Source: Bifidobacterium minimum
GTDB lineage: Bacteria; Actinomycetota; Actinomycetes; Actinomycetales; Bifidobacteriaceae
Direction of reading: 5' to 3'
Length of the DNA: 64,000 nt
NCBI RefSeq assembly: GCF_000741645.1
Contig: NZ_JGZD01000014.1
Coordinates: 18,364 to 82,363, forward strand
A program made the position numbers and the translations under genes. The notes under the pieces were generated by a model. It did not search any database. It was not told where the DNA came from and saw only the letters and a program-made list of their open reading frames with translations. Below, piece by piece: positions 46,201 to 57,100 of the stretch (positions are counted from its first letter, which is position 1; each line of letters begins with the position of its first letter).

Positions 46201-47915
46201 CGAGCTTCGTGTCCTCGTATCCCGGTCTGGAGCTTGTGCAGCTCAACTCCTTCGGCTGCGGGCTCGACGCGATCACCACCGATCAGGTCAGCGAGATACT
46301 GGCCGACAAGTCCGATGTGTACACGCTGCTCAAAATCGACGAGGTCAGCAATCTGGGAGCCGCGAAGATCAGGCTGCGCTCGCTCAAGGCCGCGGTCGAG
46401 GAGAGGGAGAACCGCGCTCGCCGCGAGAACGCCGCGAACCCTGGTCCGAAGTCCTCGGGATTCCGGCATACGGGGTCCGCCGCCCCCACGCCGGGCCGTC
46501 AGGTGCTTCTCGACACCGTCATGGCCGCCAACCCCAAGCTCACCGCGTCCATGCGGGAGGCGTCACGCAGGGCGGCCGGTCGGACCGCACCCACGTCCGG
46601 CAAGGGCCATGCCTCGGCGACGATGTCCGCGTATTCGAACAAGATCCCCTTCGGCAAGTCCATGAAGAAGGACTACACCATCGTGGGGCCGCAGATGAGC
46701 CCCATCCACATGTCGCTTATCGAGGCGGTGATTCGGTCGGGCGGATACAAGTTCGACATCATGCGCACCGCGTCACATGACGACATCGAGCTCGGCCTCA
46801 AATACGTCAACAACGACGCCTGCTATCCCGCCATCATCGTCGTCGGCCAGCTGGTCGACGCGATCGTCCAGGGCAAGTACGATCCCGACCATGTCGCCCT
46901 CGCCATCACGCAGACGGGCGGGATGTGCCGCGCGACGAACTATTTCGGTCTGATCCGCAAGGCGCTCGTCGACGCCGGGTATCCGCAGGTTCCGGTGATC
47001 GCGCTGAGCACCCAGGGCATCGAGGACAATCCCGGGTTCACGGCGACGCCGGGAATGCTGCACAGGGCCATCAAGGCGCTGTCCATCGGCGACCTGCTGC
47101 TCAAATGCCTGATGCGCGTGCGCCCCTACGAGGCCACGCCGGGCAGCGCGAACGAGCTGTACCGCATGTGGGATCGGATCGTGCGCGAGATGATCATGCA
47201 CCATGGCCGCTCGGCGACGGCCAGAAGGCGTCTGGGACGCGGATACATGACCTATCCTCAGCTGGCGAAGGCCATCGTGGCCAGCTTCGATGGCCTCGAG
47301 CTGCGCGACATCCCGCGCAAGCCGCGTGTGGGCGTCGTGGGGGAGATCCTCGTCAAATACCATCCGGACGCCAACAACCATCTGGTCGATGTGATCGAAT
47401 CGCAGGATTGCGAGGCGGTCGTTCCGGGCATGATGGAGTTCATGACCACCCGGCCGTACATATCGGATTGGAACGAGAAGCATCTGGGAACGGGCGGGAA
47501 CAAGCTCTCGTATGCCGTCATGCGGTGGGGGATCGACAGATATCTCAATCCGATCCGCCACGCCATCGACACGGCCCATGGAAAGTTCAGCCAGGATCTG
47601 CCGATGCCGGAGCTTGTGCGCAAGGCCGCCGAGGTGACCTCCATCGGCGTGCAGGCGGGCGAGGGGTGGCTGCTCACGGGCGAGATCATCGAACTCGTGG
47701 AGTCCGGATGCTCGAACGTGGTGTGCGCCCAGCCCTTCGCATGCCTTCCGAACCATGTCACCGGCCGGGGCATGTTCGGCAAGATTCGTCGTCTGCATCC
47801 CGAAGCCAACATCGTGTCGATCGACTATGATCCGGGCGCGTCGGAGGCCAACCAGCTCAACAGGATCAAGCTGATGATCTCCGCCGCCAAGAAGCGCCAG
47901 TCGGTGCGCCCATAG
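43255..47915 (+). pseudogene. Giant 2-hydroxyacyl-CoA dehydratase activase/dehydratase, frameshifted at about 44003
   Basis: Joined across one frameshift this is about 1553 residues. Order: BadF/BcrA-type ATPase 1 (VGLDIGSTTVKAVALD, GGEDAKITYL, GSCAGGTGAF); ATPase 2 (LGIDAGSTTIKATLV, IDIGGQDMKYL, EACSSGCGSF); a cysteine motif CRLCQNHCKL; a DUF2229-type activase region (FPFWFTLL-like, SDNICYPAK, FYPCVSYEED); and an HgdB-like dehydratase portion (MEFMTTRPYISDW, CAQPFACLPNHV). At 44002-44006 the frame reads SRASRG, whereas adding one C gives ALEGKVDEFVTPENAHLYV as in relatives. It may be a real lesion, or a sequencing error. The family couples ATP hydrolysis to electron delivery for difficult dehydrations; the bifidobacterial role is unknown. 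Start GTG 43255 follows GAGGTGA. Confidence 0.8.
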
Positions 47916-48040
47916 CCGAATCGCGATGTGGCCCGCACGCGCCTGCATCCTTGGTTCCGCGCCCATGCCTATGGTTCGCCATCGGCATTCCCTATGACGG
48001 TGGGGCGTGCCACCGCCTTCCGCTCCCGTAGGATGGGCGC

Positions 48041-49309
48041 ATGGTTACGCCACGCATCAACTACGCCCATCTCGGCGCCACGGTCAATCCCCGGCATCTT
48101 GCGAGTCTGGTGTCGTTCTTCGAAGCGGGGTGCAAGTCGGCCCCGGGAGGCTTCGGCGTGGAGATCGAGCATCTTCCCGTCCGCAACGGAAGCGATGAGG
48201 CCATCAACTACTACGAGCCGCAGGGCGTGGAGACGCTGCTTGGACGTTTGCGTCCCTATTACGACGCCGATCGCGAGTACTGGGAGAACGGTCGCCTTGT
48301 CGGCTTGGCGAGGGAGGGGATATCCATCTCCCTTGAGCCGGGCGCCCAGGTCGAATGCTCCATTGGGGTGCTGAGGACGCCGGAGGAGCTGGAGACGGTG
48401 TACCGGGCCTTCCGTTTCGAGGCGGATCCCATTCTTGATGAATTGGGGTTCCGGCTTGTTGCCTATGGGTATCAGCCGAAAACCGGTTTCGCCGATATTC
48501 CCGTGAATCCGAAAAGCCGTTATGCCGCCATGAGCGACTATCTGGGCCGGGTCGGACAGTATGGGCTGTGCATGATGCGCTGCTCGGCATCCACCCAGGT
48601 GAGCATCGACTATCACGACGAGGCGGATGCGATAGCCAAACTGCGGGTGGGGACGGCGGTCGGCCCCATCCTCGCCTGGTTCTTCCGCAACACCCCGTAC
48701 TTCGAAGGCGCACCGAACCCCTTCCCCCTGCTGCGTCAACGTATGTGGGATTCTCTTGACTTTCAGAGGGCGAACGTCATTCCCGGCCTGTACGACCCGC
48801 GTTTCGGCTGGGAGGATTATGCGGTCGATGTGCTGTCCACCCCGTTGATGTTCGCCGACCTCACCCACACCCCGGAGGCGGCCGGGCTGAGCGAGGCCGA
48901 GAAACATCGCGCGGCGTTCCGGGAGAATGCAGGGGAGCTGTATCCCGACCGTGAGCTCAATGCGTACGAGATCAACCATGTCATATCCACGCATTTCAAT
49001 GACGCTCGTCTCAAGAACTTCATCGAGTTCCGGCATTGGGATTCCCTGCCGTTGGCGCGCGCGGAGCGTCTCACGCAGATCATCGGCTCGCTGTTCTACG
49101 ATGGGCGGAATCTGGCGCGTCTGGCTTCGTTCTTCGAGGGGATCGACGAGTTGGACGTCTATGAGGCGAAGGCCAACATCCAGGCGTTCGGAGCGGGCGC
49201 GACACCTTATGGCCGGTCGTGGGAATTCTGGCGTGAATTCCTGGGGCTTGGCGATCTGCTTGAGGGAATCCCGGGCGATCCGGCGCATCCCGACGTGTTC
49301 CAAATTTAG
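48041..49309 (+). CDS. Glutamate-cysteine ligase, GCS2 family
   Basis: 422-aa enzyme predicted to join glutamate and cysteine to gamma-glutamylcysteine. The N-terminal part has FGVEIEHLPV, ISLEPGAQVECSIG (family motif) and YGYQPKTGFAD; the middle RCSASTQVSIDY; and the end IEFRHWDSLPL. Upstream spacer is 125 bp. No glutathione synthetase is adjacent, so the product may be gamma-glutamylcysteine itself, which is inference. Confidence 0.9.
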   Translation: MVTPRINYAHLGATVNPRHLASLVSFFEAGCKSAPGGFGVEIEHLPVRNGSDEAINYYEPQGVETLLGRLRPYYDADREYWENGRLVGLAREGISISLEPGAQVECSIGVLRTPEELETVYRAFRFEADPILDELGFRLVAYGYQPKTGFADIPVNPKSRYAAMSDYLGRVGQYGLCMMRCSASTQVSIDYHDEADAIAKLRVGTAVGPILAWFFRNTPYFEGAPNPFPLLRQRMWDSLDFQRANVIPGLYDPRFGWEDYAVDVLSTPLMFADLTHTPEAAGLSEAEKHRAAFRENAGELYPDRELNAYEINHVISTHFNDARLKNFIEFRHWDSLPLARAERLTQIIGSLFYDGRNLARLASFFEGIDELDVYEAKANIQAFGAGATPYGRSWEFWREFLGLGDLLEGIPGDPAHPDVFQI

Positions 49310-49417
49310 GCTGCGGCACGAGGGCTCGCCGCCACCGCGGTACAGGTGGAGTGTGCGCATAATCAGCTCCACGCTAATTGTTGTATATGCGGCATGTTGT
49401 ATGTGAGTCATATTAGG

Positions 49418-50008
49418 ATGGCCGCTGTGGAGAGAAGAGACACCATCGATGAACGTCGTGCCTTGACGGGTGCGGGCATGGCGGAAAAACGAAGCATCGG
49501 CATCGACATCAGCAGCCTTAACCGGCGTATACGGCGATATCTGAGTTCGACTATGCCCGACAACGCCCGTATCGCCACAGGTGGCAACGCTCATATCATC
49601 ATGTTTCTCGCACGTCATCGCGCGCAGACCGTGGTGCAGAGGGATGTTGAAAAACGCTTCTGCATCACACGCTCCACAGCATCGCGGGTTCTGGCTTTGA
49701 TGGAGCGCAAGGGGTTCATTGTTCGCGAGTCCGTTCCCGGCGACGCGCGGATGAAGCGCATTGTGCTTACGGATCGGGCGGATGCCATCGTCGAGGGGCT
49801 CGTCGCCAATGCGATGCGCATGGAAGAGGAGCTCTTCGAAGGCTTCACTCAAGAGGAACGCGCACAGCTTGCCGCCTACATCGACCGACTCATGGCGAAC
49901 ATCGATGCGGCGCAGGCACGCAAGTCCCACCCCGGGGAGCCGATGGGTGAATCGGATGCCGGCGGCAAGGGCGACATGGAGGAGAGCATGAAGGAGAGTG
50001 ACGAGTGA
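49418..50008 (+). CDS. MarR family transcriptional regulator
   Basis: 196-aa regulator. The winged helix lies at about residues 70-130: AQTVVQRDVEKRFCITRSTASRVLALMERKGFIVRESVPGDARMKRIVLT, with DARMKR as the wing. ATG 49418 is used; ATG 49478 is an alternative, and neither has a strong ribosome site. The stop overlaps the first ABC gene (GTGA), so it controls its own operon, a common arrangement for multidrug exporters. Upstream CGCATA/TATGCG repeats near 49356-49392 could be its operator. Confidence 0.9.
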   Translation: MAAVERRDTIDERRALTGAGMAEKRSIGIDISSLNRRIRRYLSSTMPDNARIATGGNAHIIMFLARHRAQTVVQRDVEKRFCITRSTASRVLALMERKGFIVRESVPGDARMKRIVLTDRADAIVEGLVANAMRMEEELFEGFTQEERAQLAAYIDRLMANIDAAQARKSHPGEPMGESDAGGKGDMEESMKESDE

Positions 50009-51825
50009 CGACAGCCATTGATAAGGCCGGAAACACGGCCCGGGAGGAGCCGGCGAAGCCGACGCATGTGATACGCACATTGCTGGGTAGTCTGCGGGAG
50101 TTCAAACGGCCCACCCTGCTCACGCCAACGTTCGTCGTCATCGAGGGAGTGCTGGAGATCCTCATTCCCACGCTGATGGCCGTGCTCATCGATCAGGGCA
50201 TCGCTGGCGGATCCATGCCGCAGATCTGGCGTTTCGGAGTGATACTTATCGCATGCTCCGTGGTGTCGATGGCGTGCGGATTCCTGTCAGGACGTTTCGC
50301 TGCGGTCGCGGCCTCGGGCTTTGCGCGCAACCTCCGGCACGATCTGTTCGCGAAGGTGCAGTCCTTCAGCTTCACCAACATCGACCGCTTCTCGACGGGG
50401 TCGATCATCACGCGGCTGACAACGGATGTGACGAATCTACAGAACGCCTACCAGATGCTTATCAGGCTGGGCGTGCGCGCTCCCGTCATGGTGGTAGTCG
50501 CATGGCTGTTCACCTATCGGATCAGCCCGTCGATCTCGCTGGTCTTCCTCGCGGCCGTGCCGATTCTCGGTGGAGGACTGATCGCACTGGTGTTCCTTGT
50601 CCATCCTGTCTTCGAACGCGTCTTCCACACCTATGACCGGCTCAACAACGTCGTGGACGAGAACCTGCAGGGTGTGCGCGTGGTCAAGTCGTACAACCGC
50701 GAGGACCATGAGGTCTCGAAGTTCGGCAGGATATCCCAGTCGATATTCAACGACTTCACCAAGGCCGAGAAGATCATGAGCTTCAACATGCCGCTTCTGC
50801 AGTTCTGCATGTACGCCACCATGATCCTCATCGCGTGGATCGGCGCACGGCAGATCGTGGCCTCCGGCAACAGCTCGGCCCTTGGGCTGACGACCGGCGA
50901 CCTCACTGCGCTGGTGACGTACGCGATGCAGATCCTTATGTCGATGATGATGCTGTCGATGATCGTCATCATGGTGATCATCTCGCAGGCCTCGGCGGAA
51001 CGCACCTGCCAGGTCCTGCAGGAGGAGAGCACGGTGACGGATCCGGCCAGTCCCGTCATGGATGTTCCCGATGGGTCCGTGGAATTCGACCATGTGACGT
51101 TCCGCTACGCCACAAGCTCCGAGAAGCCGGTTCTCGACGACATCACCCTGAGCATCCCATCAGGAGCCACCGTGGGAATCGTGGGCGGCACCGGGTCATC
51201 CAAATCGAGTCTTGTGCAGCTCATTCCGCGTCTGTACGACGTGTCCAGCGGCTCGTTGAAGGTCGGTGGTAATGACGTTCGCGAATACGATCTGGTGGCG
51301 CTGCGCGATCAGGTCGCGATGGTTTTGCAGAAGAACGTGCTGTTCAGCGGCACGATCGCGCAGAATCTGCGCTGGGGCAATCCGGACGCGAGCGATGAGG
51401 AGATCCGCCACGCCGCGATCCTGGCCCAGGCGGACGGGTTCATCACCGAGTTTCCCGACGGCTACGACACGCACATCGAGCAGGGCGGCACGAACGTTTC
51501 GGGAGGGCAGCGCCAACGTCTGTGCATAGCCCGAGCGCTGCTCAAACGGCCCCGGATACTGATATTGGACGACTCCACCAGCGCGGTCGACACGAAAACC
51601 GATCGTCTGATACGCGAGGCCTTCCACGACGAGATCCCCGACACCACCAAAATCATCATCGCGCAGCGCGTGGCGTCCGTGCAGGATTCCGACCTCATCG
51701 TCGTGATGGAGGAGGGCAGGATCATCGACAGGGGAACGCACGAGCAGCTGTTGGAGACCTGCGACGAATACCGTTCGATCTACGAATCTCAGACGCAGAA
51801 CAAGGGAGGCGATCTGGATGCCTAA
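50005..51825 (+). CDS. Heterodimeric ABC multidrug exporter, subunit with degenerate site
   Basis: 606-aa half transporter with six hydrophobic segments in residues 35-330. The ATPase has Walker A GGTGSSKSS, signature NVSGGQRQRLCIARALL and Walker B RILILDDSTSAVD, with aspartate where the catalytic glutamate is expected. That is the mark of the non-hydrolysing half in LmrCD/BmrCD-type exporters. GTG 50005 overlaps the marR stop; the end overlaps the partner by 8 bp. Confidence 0.93.
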   Translation: MTTAIDKAGNTAREEPAKPTHVIRTLLGSLREFKRPTLLTPTFVVIEGVLEILIPTLMAVLIDQGIAGGSMPQIWRFGVILIACSVVSMACGFLSGRFAAVAASGFARNLRHDLFAKVQSFSFTNIDRFSTGSIITRLTTDVTNLQNAYQMLIRLGVRAPVMVVVAWLFTYRISPSISLVFLAAVPILGGGLIALVFLVHPVFERVFHTYDRLNNVVDENLQGVRVVKSYNREDHEVSKFGRISQSIFNDFTKAEKIMSFNMPLLQFCMYATMILIAWIGARQIVASGNSSALGLTTGDLTALVTYAMQILMSMMMLSMIVIMVIISQASAERTCQVLQEESTVTDPASPVMDVPDGSVEFDHVTFRYATSSEKPVLDDITLSIPSGATVGIVGGTGSSKSSLVQLIPRLYDVSSGSLKVGGNDVREYDLVALRDQVAMVLQKNVLFSGTIAQNLRWGNPDASDEEIRHAAILAQADGFITEFPDGYDTHIEQGGTNVSGGQRQRLCIARALLKRPRILILDDSTSAVDTKTDRLIREAFHDEIPDTTKIIIAQRVASVQDSDLIVVMEEGRIIDRGTHEQLLETCDEYRSIYESQTQNKGGDLDA

Positions 51826-53824
51826 GGCGACGAGCATGAGCCATGCGCCGATGAAGGCGGCCCCGGGAACCACCAAGCGCATCTTCGGATACATCATGCA
51901 CTACCGATGGAGGGTGGTGACCATCGTCGTGTGCATCCTTCTGGGAGCCGCGGCGCAGGCGGGATCGGCCCTTTTCCTCCAGTCCCTGATCGACACGTAC
52001 ATTCTTCCGTTGGTCGGAGCGACCAACCCCGACTGGGGGCCGTTGCTGACCGCTCTGACGCTGATGGGCTGCCTCTACGCGGTCGGCGTGTTCAGCACCT
52101 GGCTGTGGAACTGGCTGATTGTGACGGTGGAGCAGGGCACGCTCAAGGACATCCGTGACGAGATGTTCGCGCATCAGCAGCGTCTCCCGATCGGCTATTT
52201 CGACACCCATGAGCATGGCGACACCATGAGCCGCTACACCAACGACACCGACACCCTGCGTCAGGCGATCTCGCAGTCGTTCCCGCAGATGTTCGCGTCG
52301 GGGGTGTCGGCGCTGGCGGCGCTGATCTCGATGCTGTGGCTTTCCATACCCTTCACCGTGTTCACGCTGGTGTTCACCATTGCGCTGGTGGCCGTCGTGC
52401 GGTTCATGGTCACCCGCAGCGGCATGTTCTTCATCCGCCAGCAGCAGACATTGGGCGGGGTGAACGCCTTCGTCGAGGAGGCCGTGAACGGCCAGAAGGT
52501 CATCAAGGTCTTCAACCATGAGGACGCGACGGCCTCGGAGTTCGACCGCCGAAACGAGGAGCTCTACCAGGCATCCGCCGCGGCCAACACCTTCGGCAAC
52601 AACATCATGCCGGTCGTGGGCAACATGGGATACATGCTCTACGTGCTCCTTGCCATCGTCGGAGGGGCCGTCGCGCTGGCGGGATGGGGGAACGTGGGCC
52701 TGTCGGGATCGGGAACGCTCACCCTCGGCACCCTGATCGCCGTGCTCACGCTGTCGCGCGCCTTCGTCAACCCCATAGGCCAGGTGTCCATGCAGTTCAA
52801 CATGGTCATGATGGCGCTCGCCGGCGCATCGCGGATCTTCGCACTCATGGATGAGCCGGTCGAAAGCGATGATGGCACGGTGCATCTGGTCAACGTCGAG
52901 CTCGCATCCGACGGCCGGACCATGACGGAGGTCGACCACGAGACGGGTCATTGGGCATGGCGACGGGCCGCCGACGATGATGGCACCCGATCCCTCGCCG
53001 CGGCATCGAAACTGCATGGCACCGCGCGTGAGGTGGCGCTGAAGGCCAAGGAGAGCGCGGTGACGTCCGCGGATGGCCGTTACACGCTGCTTCGCGGCGA
53101 CGTGAGGTTCACTGAGGTGACGTTCGGATACGCGCCCGACAAGCCTGTGCTCCACGACATCACCTGGTTCGCCAAGCCCGGGCAGAAAATCGCCCTGGTG
53201 GGCGCGACCGGCGCGGGAAAGACCACCGTCACCAACCTCATCAACCGCTTCTACGACATTCAGCAGGGGCAGATTCTCTATGACGGGATCGACGTGCGCA
53301 ACATCGTCAAGCCCGATCTGAGGCGGTCGCTGGGGATCGTCCTTCAGGACGTCAACCTCTTCACGGGCACGGTGATGGACAACATTCGATACGGTCGTCT
53401 TGACGCCACCGACGAGGAGTGCATCGCCGCCGCGCGGCGGACGAACGCCGACGGATTCATCCGCATGCTTCCGCAGGGCTATCAGACGGTTCTCGAGGGT
53501 GACGGCAGCGGACTCTCGCAGGGGCAGCGCCAGCTGGTGTCCATCGCCCGTGCGGCGGTCGCCGATCCGCCGGCCATGATTCTGGACGAGGCCACGAGCT
53601 CCATCGACACTCGCACCGAGGAGGTCGTCCAGGCCGGCATGGATGCGCTGATGAAGGGGCGTACCGTGTTCGTCATCGCCCACAGGCTCTCCACCGTGCG
53701 CAACTCGGATGTCATCATGGTTCTCGACCATGGGCGCATCATCGAACGAGGATCCCATGATGAGCTCATCGCGAAACGGGGGGAGTACTACCAGCTGTAC
53801 ACTGGCGCGGTCGAGCTGGAATAG
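51818..53824 (+). CDS. Heterodimeric ABC multidrug exporter, catalytic subunit
   Basis: 668-aa half transporter. Six hydrophobic segments cover residues 25-320. The ATPase has GATGAGKTT, the variant signature GLSQGQRQLVSIARA and Walker B AMILDEATSSID, keeping the catalytic glutamate lost in the partner. A 70-residue insert (about 350-420) before the ATPase is typical of this subunit. AAGGGAGGCGATCTGG precedes ATG 51818. With marR it forms a drug or bile-stress response operon in bifidobacteria; the substrate is not visible. Confidence 0.93.
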   Translation: MPKATSMSHAPMKAAPGTTKRIFGYIMHYRWRVVTIVVCILLGAAAQAGSALFLQSLIDTYILPLVGATNPDWGPLLTALTLMGCLYAVGVFSTWLWNWLIVTVEQGTLKDIRDEMFAHQQRLPIGYFDTHEHGDTMSRYTNDTDTLRQAISQSFPQMFASGVSALAALISMLWLSIPFTVFTLVFTIALVAVVRFMVTRSGMFFIRQQQTLGGVNAFVEEAVNGQKVIKVFNHEDATASEFDRRNEELYQASAAANTFGNNIMPVVGNMGYMLYVLLAIVGGAVALAGWGNVGLSGSGTLTLGTLIAVLTLSRAFVNPIGQVSMQFNMVMMALAGASRIFALMDEPVESDDGTVHLVNVELASDGRTMTEVDHETGHWAWRRAADDDGTRSLAAASKLHGTAREVALKAKESAVTSADGRYTLLRGDVRFTEVTFGYAPDKPVLHDITWFAKPGQKIALVGATGAGKTTVTNLINRFYDIQQGQILYDGIDVRNIVKPDLRRSLGIVLQDVNLFTGTVMDNIRYGRLDATDEECIAAARRTNADGFIRMLPQGYQTVLEGDGSGLSQGQRQLVSIARAAVADPPAMILDEATSSIDTRTEEVVQAGMDALMKGRTVFVIAHRLSTVRNSDVIMVLDHGRIIERGSHDELIAKRGEYYQLYTGAVELE

Positions 53825-53854
53825 GCGGGAGGCGCACGGGTGATCGGCGGCCGG

Positions 53855-53936
53855 TGCTATGATAAGCCGCGATATGGGTTCCGTATGTCTGAGGTCATAT
53901 GACATAAGACGACTTATGGCATAAGGCGTACGGGGC
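53855..53936. promoter_or_regulatory. Promoter region of ileS
   Basis: A TATGAT -10-like hexamer at 53858-53863 and inverted TTATG/CATAA elements (CATAAG at 53902-53907 against CTTATG at 53912-53917 and CATAAG at 53919-53924) lie between the ABC operon and the T-box leader. The start site is not fixed. Confidence 0.4.
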
Positions 53937-54179
53937 TTGGACGATGATCCGTCATCAGCGGGGAGTCCTCGGAAGAACGGCGTGGCATCGCGTGGATGGC
54001 ATCGCCTACTAGACCCGACGGGATCGGCCCGACACAGCCGAAGGCAAGTGGTCATGCCGGAAGCCGTTATGCGGCGCCGGCATGGCAAGCGGGGTGGTAC
54101 CGCGGTGCCGTCGGTCCAGTGGATCGCGGCCTCGTCCTCGCAGGCGATGGAATGGACCTGCGAGACGAGGAGAGCAACG
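53930..54179 (+). promoter_or_regulatory. Translational T-box riboswitch of ileS
   Basis: The T-box antiterminator/antisequester signature GGGGTGGTACCGCGG is at 54091-54105. After it, CCTCGTCCTCGCAGG (54130-54144) can pair with CCTGCGAGACGAGG (54157-54170), which covers the GAGGAG ribosome site of ileS. So uncharged tRNA-Ile binding would free translation, as in the translational T-boxes known for actinobacterial ileS. ATC triplets suited to an isoleucine specifier occur in the 5' part (for example GATGATCC near 53942); the exact specifier is not assigned. Confidence 0.85.
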
Positions 54180-57100
54180 GTGAGTGAATCCACCAATTCC
54201 CATGCGTATCCCAAGGCGACGGCTGACGGTTCTCATGACCGTGTGACGCCAAGCCCCGATTTCCCCGCGTTGGAGACGTCGGTTCTGAAGTACTGGGACG
54301 GCGAGAAGACGTTCGAGAAGTCCGTGGAGCGCCGTCCCTCCGGCGACCACAGCCAGAACGAGTTCGTGTTCTTCGACGGCCCGCCCTTCGCCAACGGCCT
54401 GCCGCACTACGGACACCTTCTCACCGGCTATGCGAAGGACGTGATCCCGCGCTATCAGACCATGAAGGGCCATCGCGTCAATCGCGTCTTCGGCTGGGAC
54501 ACGCACGGCCTTCCCGCCGAACTTGAGGCGCAGAAGGAACTGGGCATCGAGTCGGTCGACCAGATCAACGAGATGGGCATCGAGAAGTTCAACGACGCCT
54601 GCCGCACGTCCGTCCTCAAATACACCAACGAGTGGCGCGACTACGTGCATCGTCAGGGCCGTTGGGTGGACTTCGAGCATGGCTACAAGACGCTGGACAT
54701 CCCCTATATGGAGTCCGTCATGTGGGCGTTCAAGCAGCTGTACGACAAGGGCCTGGCCTATCAGGGCCACCGCGTGCTGCCGTACTGCCCGACCGACCGC
54801 ACGCCGTTGAGCGCCCACGAGCTGCGCATGGACGCGGACGTGTACCAGGACCGTCAGGACACCACGGTGTCGGTCGCCGTCAGGCTGCGCGACGAGGAGG
54901 ACGCCTACGCGGTGTTCTGGACCACCACGCCGTGGACGGTCCCGACGAACTTCGCCATCGTCGTCGGCGCGGACATCGACTACGTCGAGGTCCGTCCCAC
55001 GCAGGGACGCTTCGCGGGCAAGAAGTTCTATCTGGGCAGGCCGCTGCTCGCGTCATACGCCAAGGAGCTGGGGGAGGACTACGAGGTCGTCCGCGAGCTC
55101 AAGGGCGCGGACATGGAGGGCTGGCGCTACTGGCCGGTCTTCCCGTACTTCGCCGATGATGCGGCGACCGGCGAGAACGGCACGCCCGGACCCAACGCCT
55201 ACCGGATCTTCACCGCGGACTACGTCGACACCATCGAGGGAACCGGCCTCGTGCATCAGGCCCCCTACGGCGAGGACGATATGGCGACGCTGACCGCCAA
55301 GGGCATCAGGTCCGTGGACGTGCTCGACGAGAGCTGCTCGTTCAACTCGCTGTGTCCCGACTACGAGGCATGTACGTCTTCGACGCGGAATCTGCCGATC
55401 CTGCGCAACCTGCGCGCCGGCGACGGCCCGCTGGCCCGCATCCCCGAGGAGCATCGCGCGATCCTCTTCCAGGAGAAGAGCTACGTGCACTCCTATCCGC
55501 ACTGCTGGCGCTGCGGCACCCCGCTGATCTACAAGCCGGTGTCCAGCTGGTTCGTGTCGGTGACGAAGATCAAGAAGCGTCTGCTGGAGCTCAACCAGGA
55601 GATCAACTGGATCCCCGGCAACGTCAAGGATGGCCAATTCGGCAAATGGCTGGCCAACGCCCGCGACTGGTCGATCTCACGCAACCGCTTCTGGGGTTCG
55701 CCGATCCCCGTATGGGTGTCGGACGATCCCAAGCATCCGCGTGTGGACGTGTACGGATCGCTTGAGGAGCTCAAGCGCGATTTCGGAGACTACCCGCGCG
55801 ACCGCAAGGGCGAGATCAACATGCACAGGCCGTTCATCGACGAGCTGGTGCGGGTCAACCCCGACGATCCGACCGGGAAGTCGCATATGCGCCGCATCAG
55901 CGACGTTCTGGACTGCTGGTTCGAGTCCGGGTCGATGTCCTTCGCCCAGTTCCACTATCCATTCGAGAACAAGGAGTACTTCGAGCAGCATTTCCCGGCG
56001 GACTACATCGTCGAGTACATCGGTCAGACGCGCGGATGGTTCTATCTTCTGCACGTGATGGCGACCGCGCTGTTCGACCGGCCCGCCTTCAAGAACGTCA
56101 TCTGCCATGGCATCGTGCTCGGCAGCGACGGGCAGAAGATGAGCAAGCATCTGCGCAACTATCCGGACGTCAACGGGGTGTTCGACAAGTTCGGATCCGA
56201 CGCCATGCGCTGGTTCCTCATGAGCTCGCCGATCCTGCGAGGAGGCAACCTCATCGTCACCGCCGAGGGCATCCGAGACACGGTGCGTCAGGTCATGCTG
56301 CCCGTGTGGAGCTCGTACTACTTCTTCACGCTGTACGCCAATGCGGCCAACAGGGGAGCCGGATTCGAGGCGCGCGCGCTGCGTCCCGACGAGGTGGCGG
56401 GACTGCCGCGCATGGACCGGTACCTGCTGGCCAGAACCAGGCTTCTTGTGGAGCGCACCGAGAAGGCGCTGGACGACTTCGCCATCTCCGACGCCTGCGC
56501 CGCCGCGTCCGACTTCATCGACGTGCTCACCAACTGGTACATCCGCAACACGCGAGACCGCTTCTGGAACGAGGATCCGCAGGCGTTCAACACCCTGTAC
56601 ACGGTGCTGGAGGTCTTCATGCGCGTCCTCGCGCCGCTCGCCCCGATGGAGGCCGAGACCGTGTGGCGCGGTCTGACGGGCGGCGAATCCGTGCATCTGG
56701 CGGACTGGCCGTTCGTCCGTGACGAGAGGACCGGCGAGGACACCGAGCTGGGCCGCGTGCTGGTCGCCGACGACGCGCTCGTCGCCGCGATGGAGAAGGT
56801 GCGCGAGATCGTCTCCGGAACCCTGTCGCTGCGCAAGGCCGGGCACGTCCGCGTCCGTCAGCCGCTGTCGAAGCTCACGGTGCTCATCCAGGATCCGAAG
56901 GCGGCCGAGGCGTACACGGATCTGCTGGAGTCGGAGCTCAACGTGAAGGACGTGGAGTTCCTCACTCTGGAGGAGGCGCCCAGGCATGGTCTGCGCATCC
57001 TGCATCGTCTGCGCGTCAACGCCCGGGCCGCCGGACCCCGTCTGGGCAAGTCGGTCCAGGCGGCGATCAGGGCCGCGAAGAGCGGAGCCTGGCATGTGGA

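Noticed and set aside
53937..54179. Longer N-terminus for ileS
   Set aside because: The DNA is a T-box leader with conserved RNA elements, and a better start with GAGGAG is at 54180.
51722..54214. 830-codon minus-strand frame opposite the ABC gene
   Set aside because: Antisense of an intact ABC subunit and of the T-box; no motif of its own.
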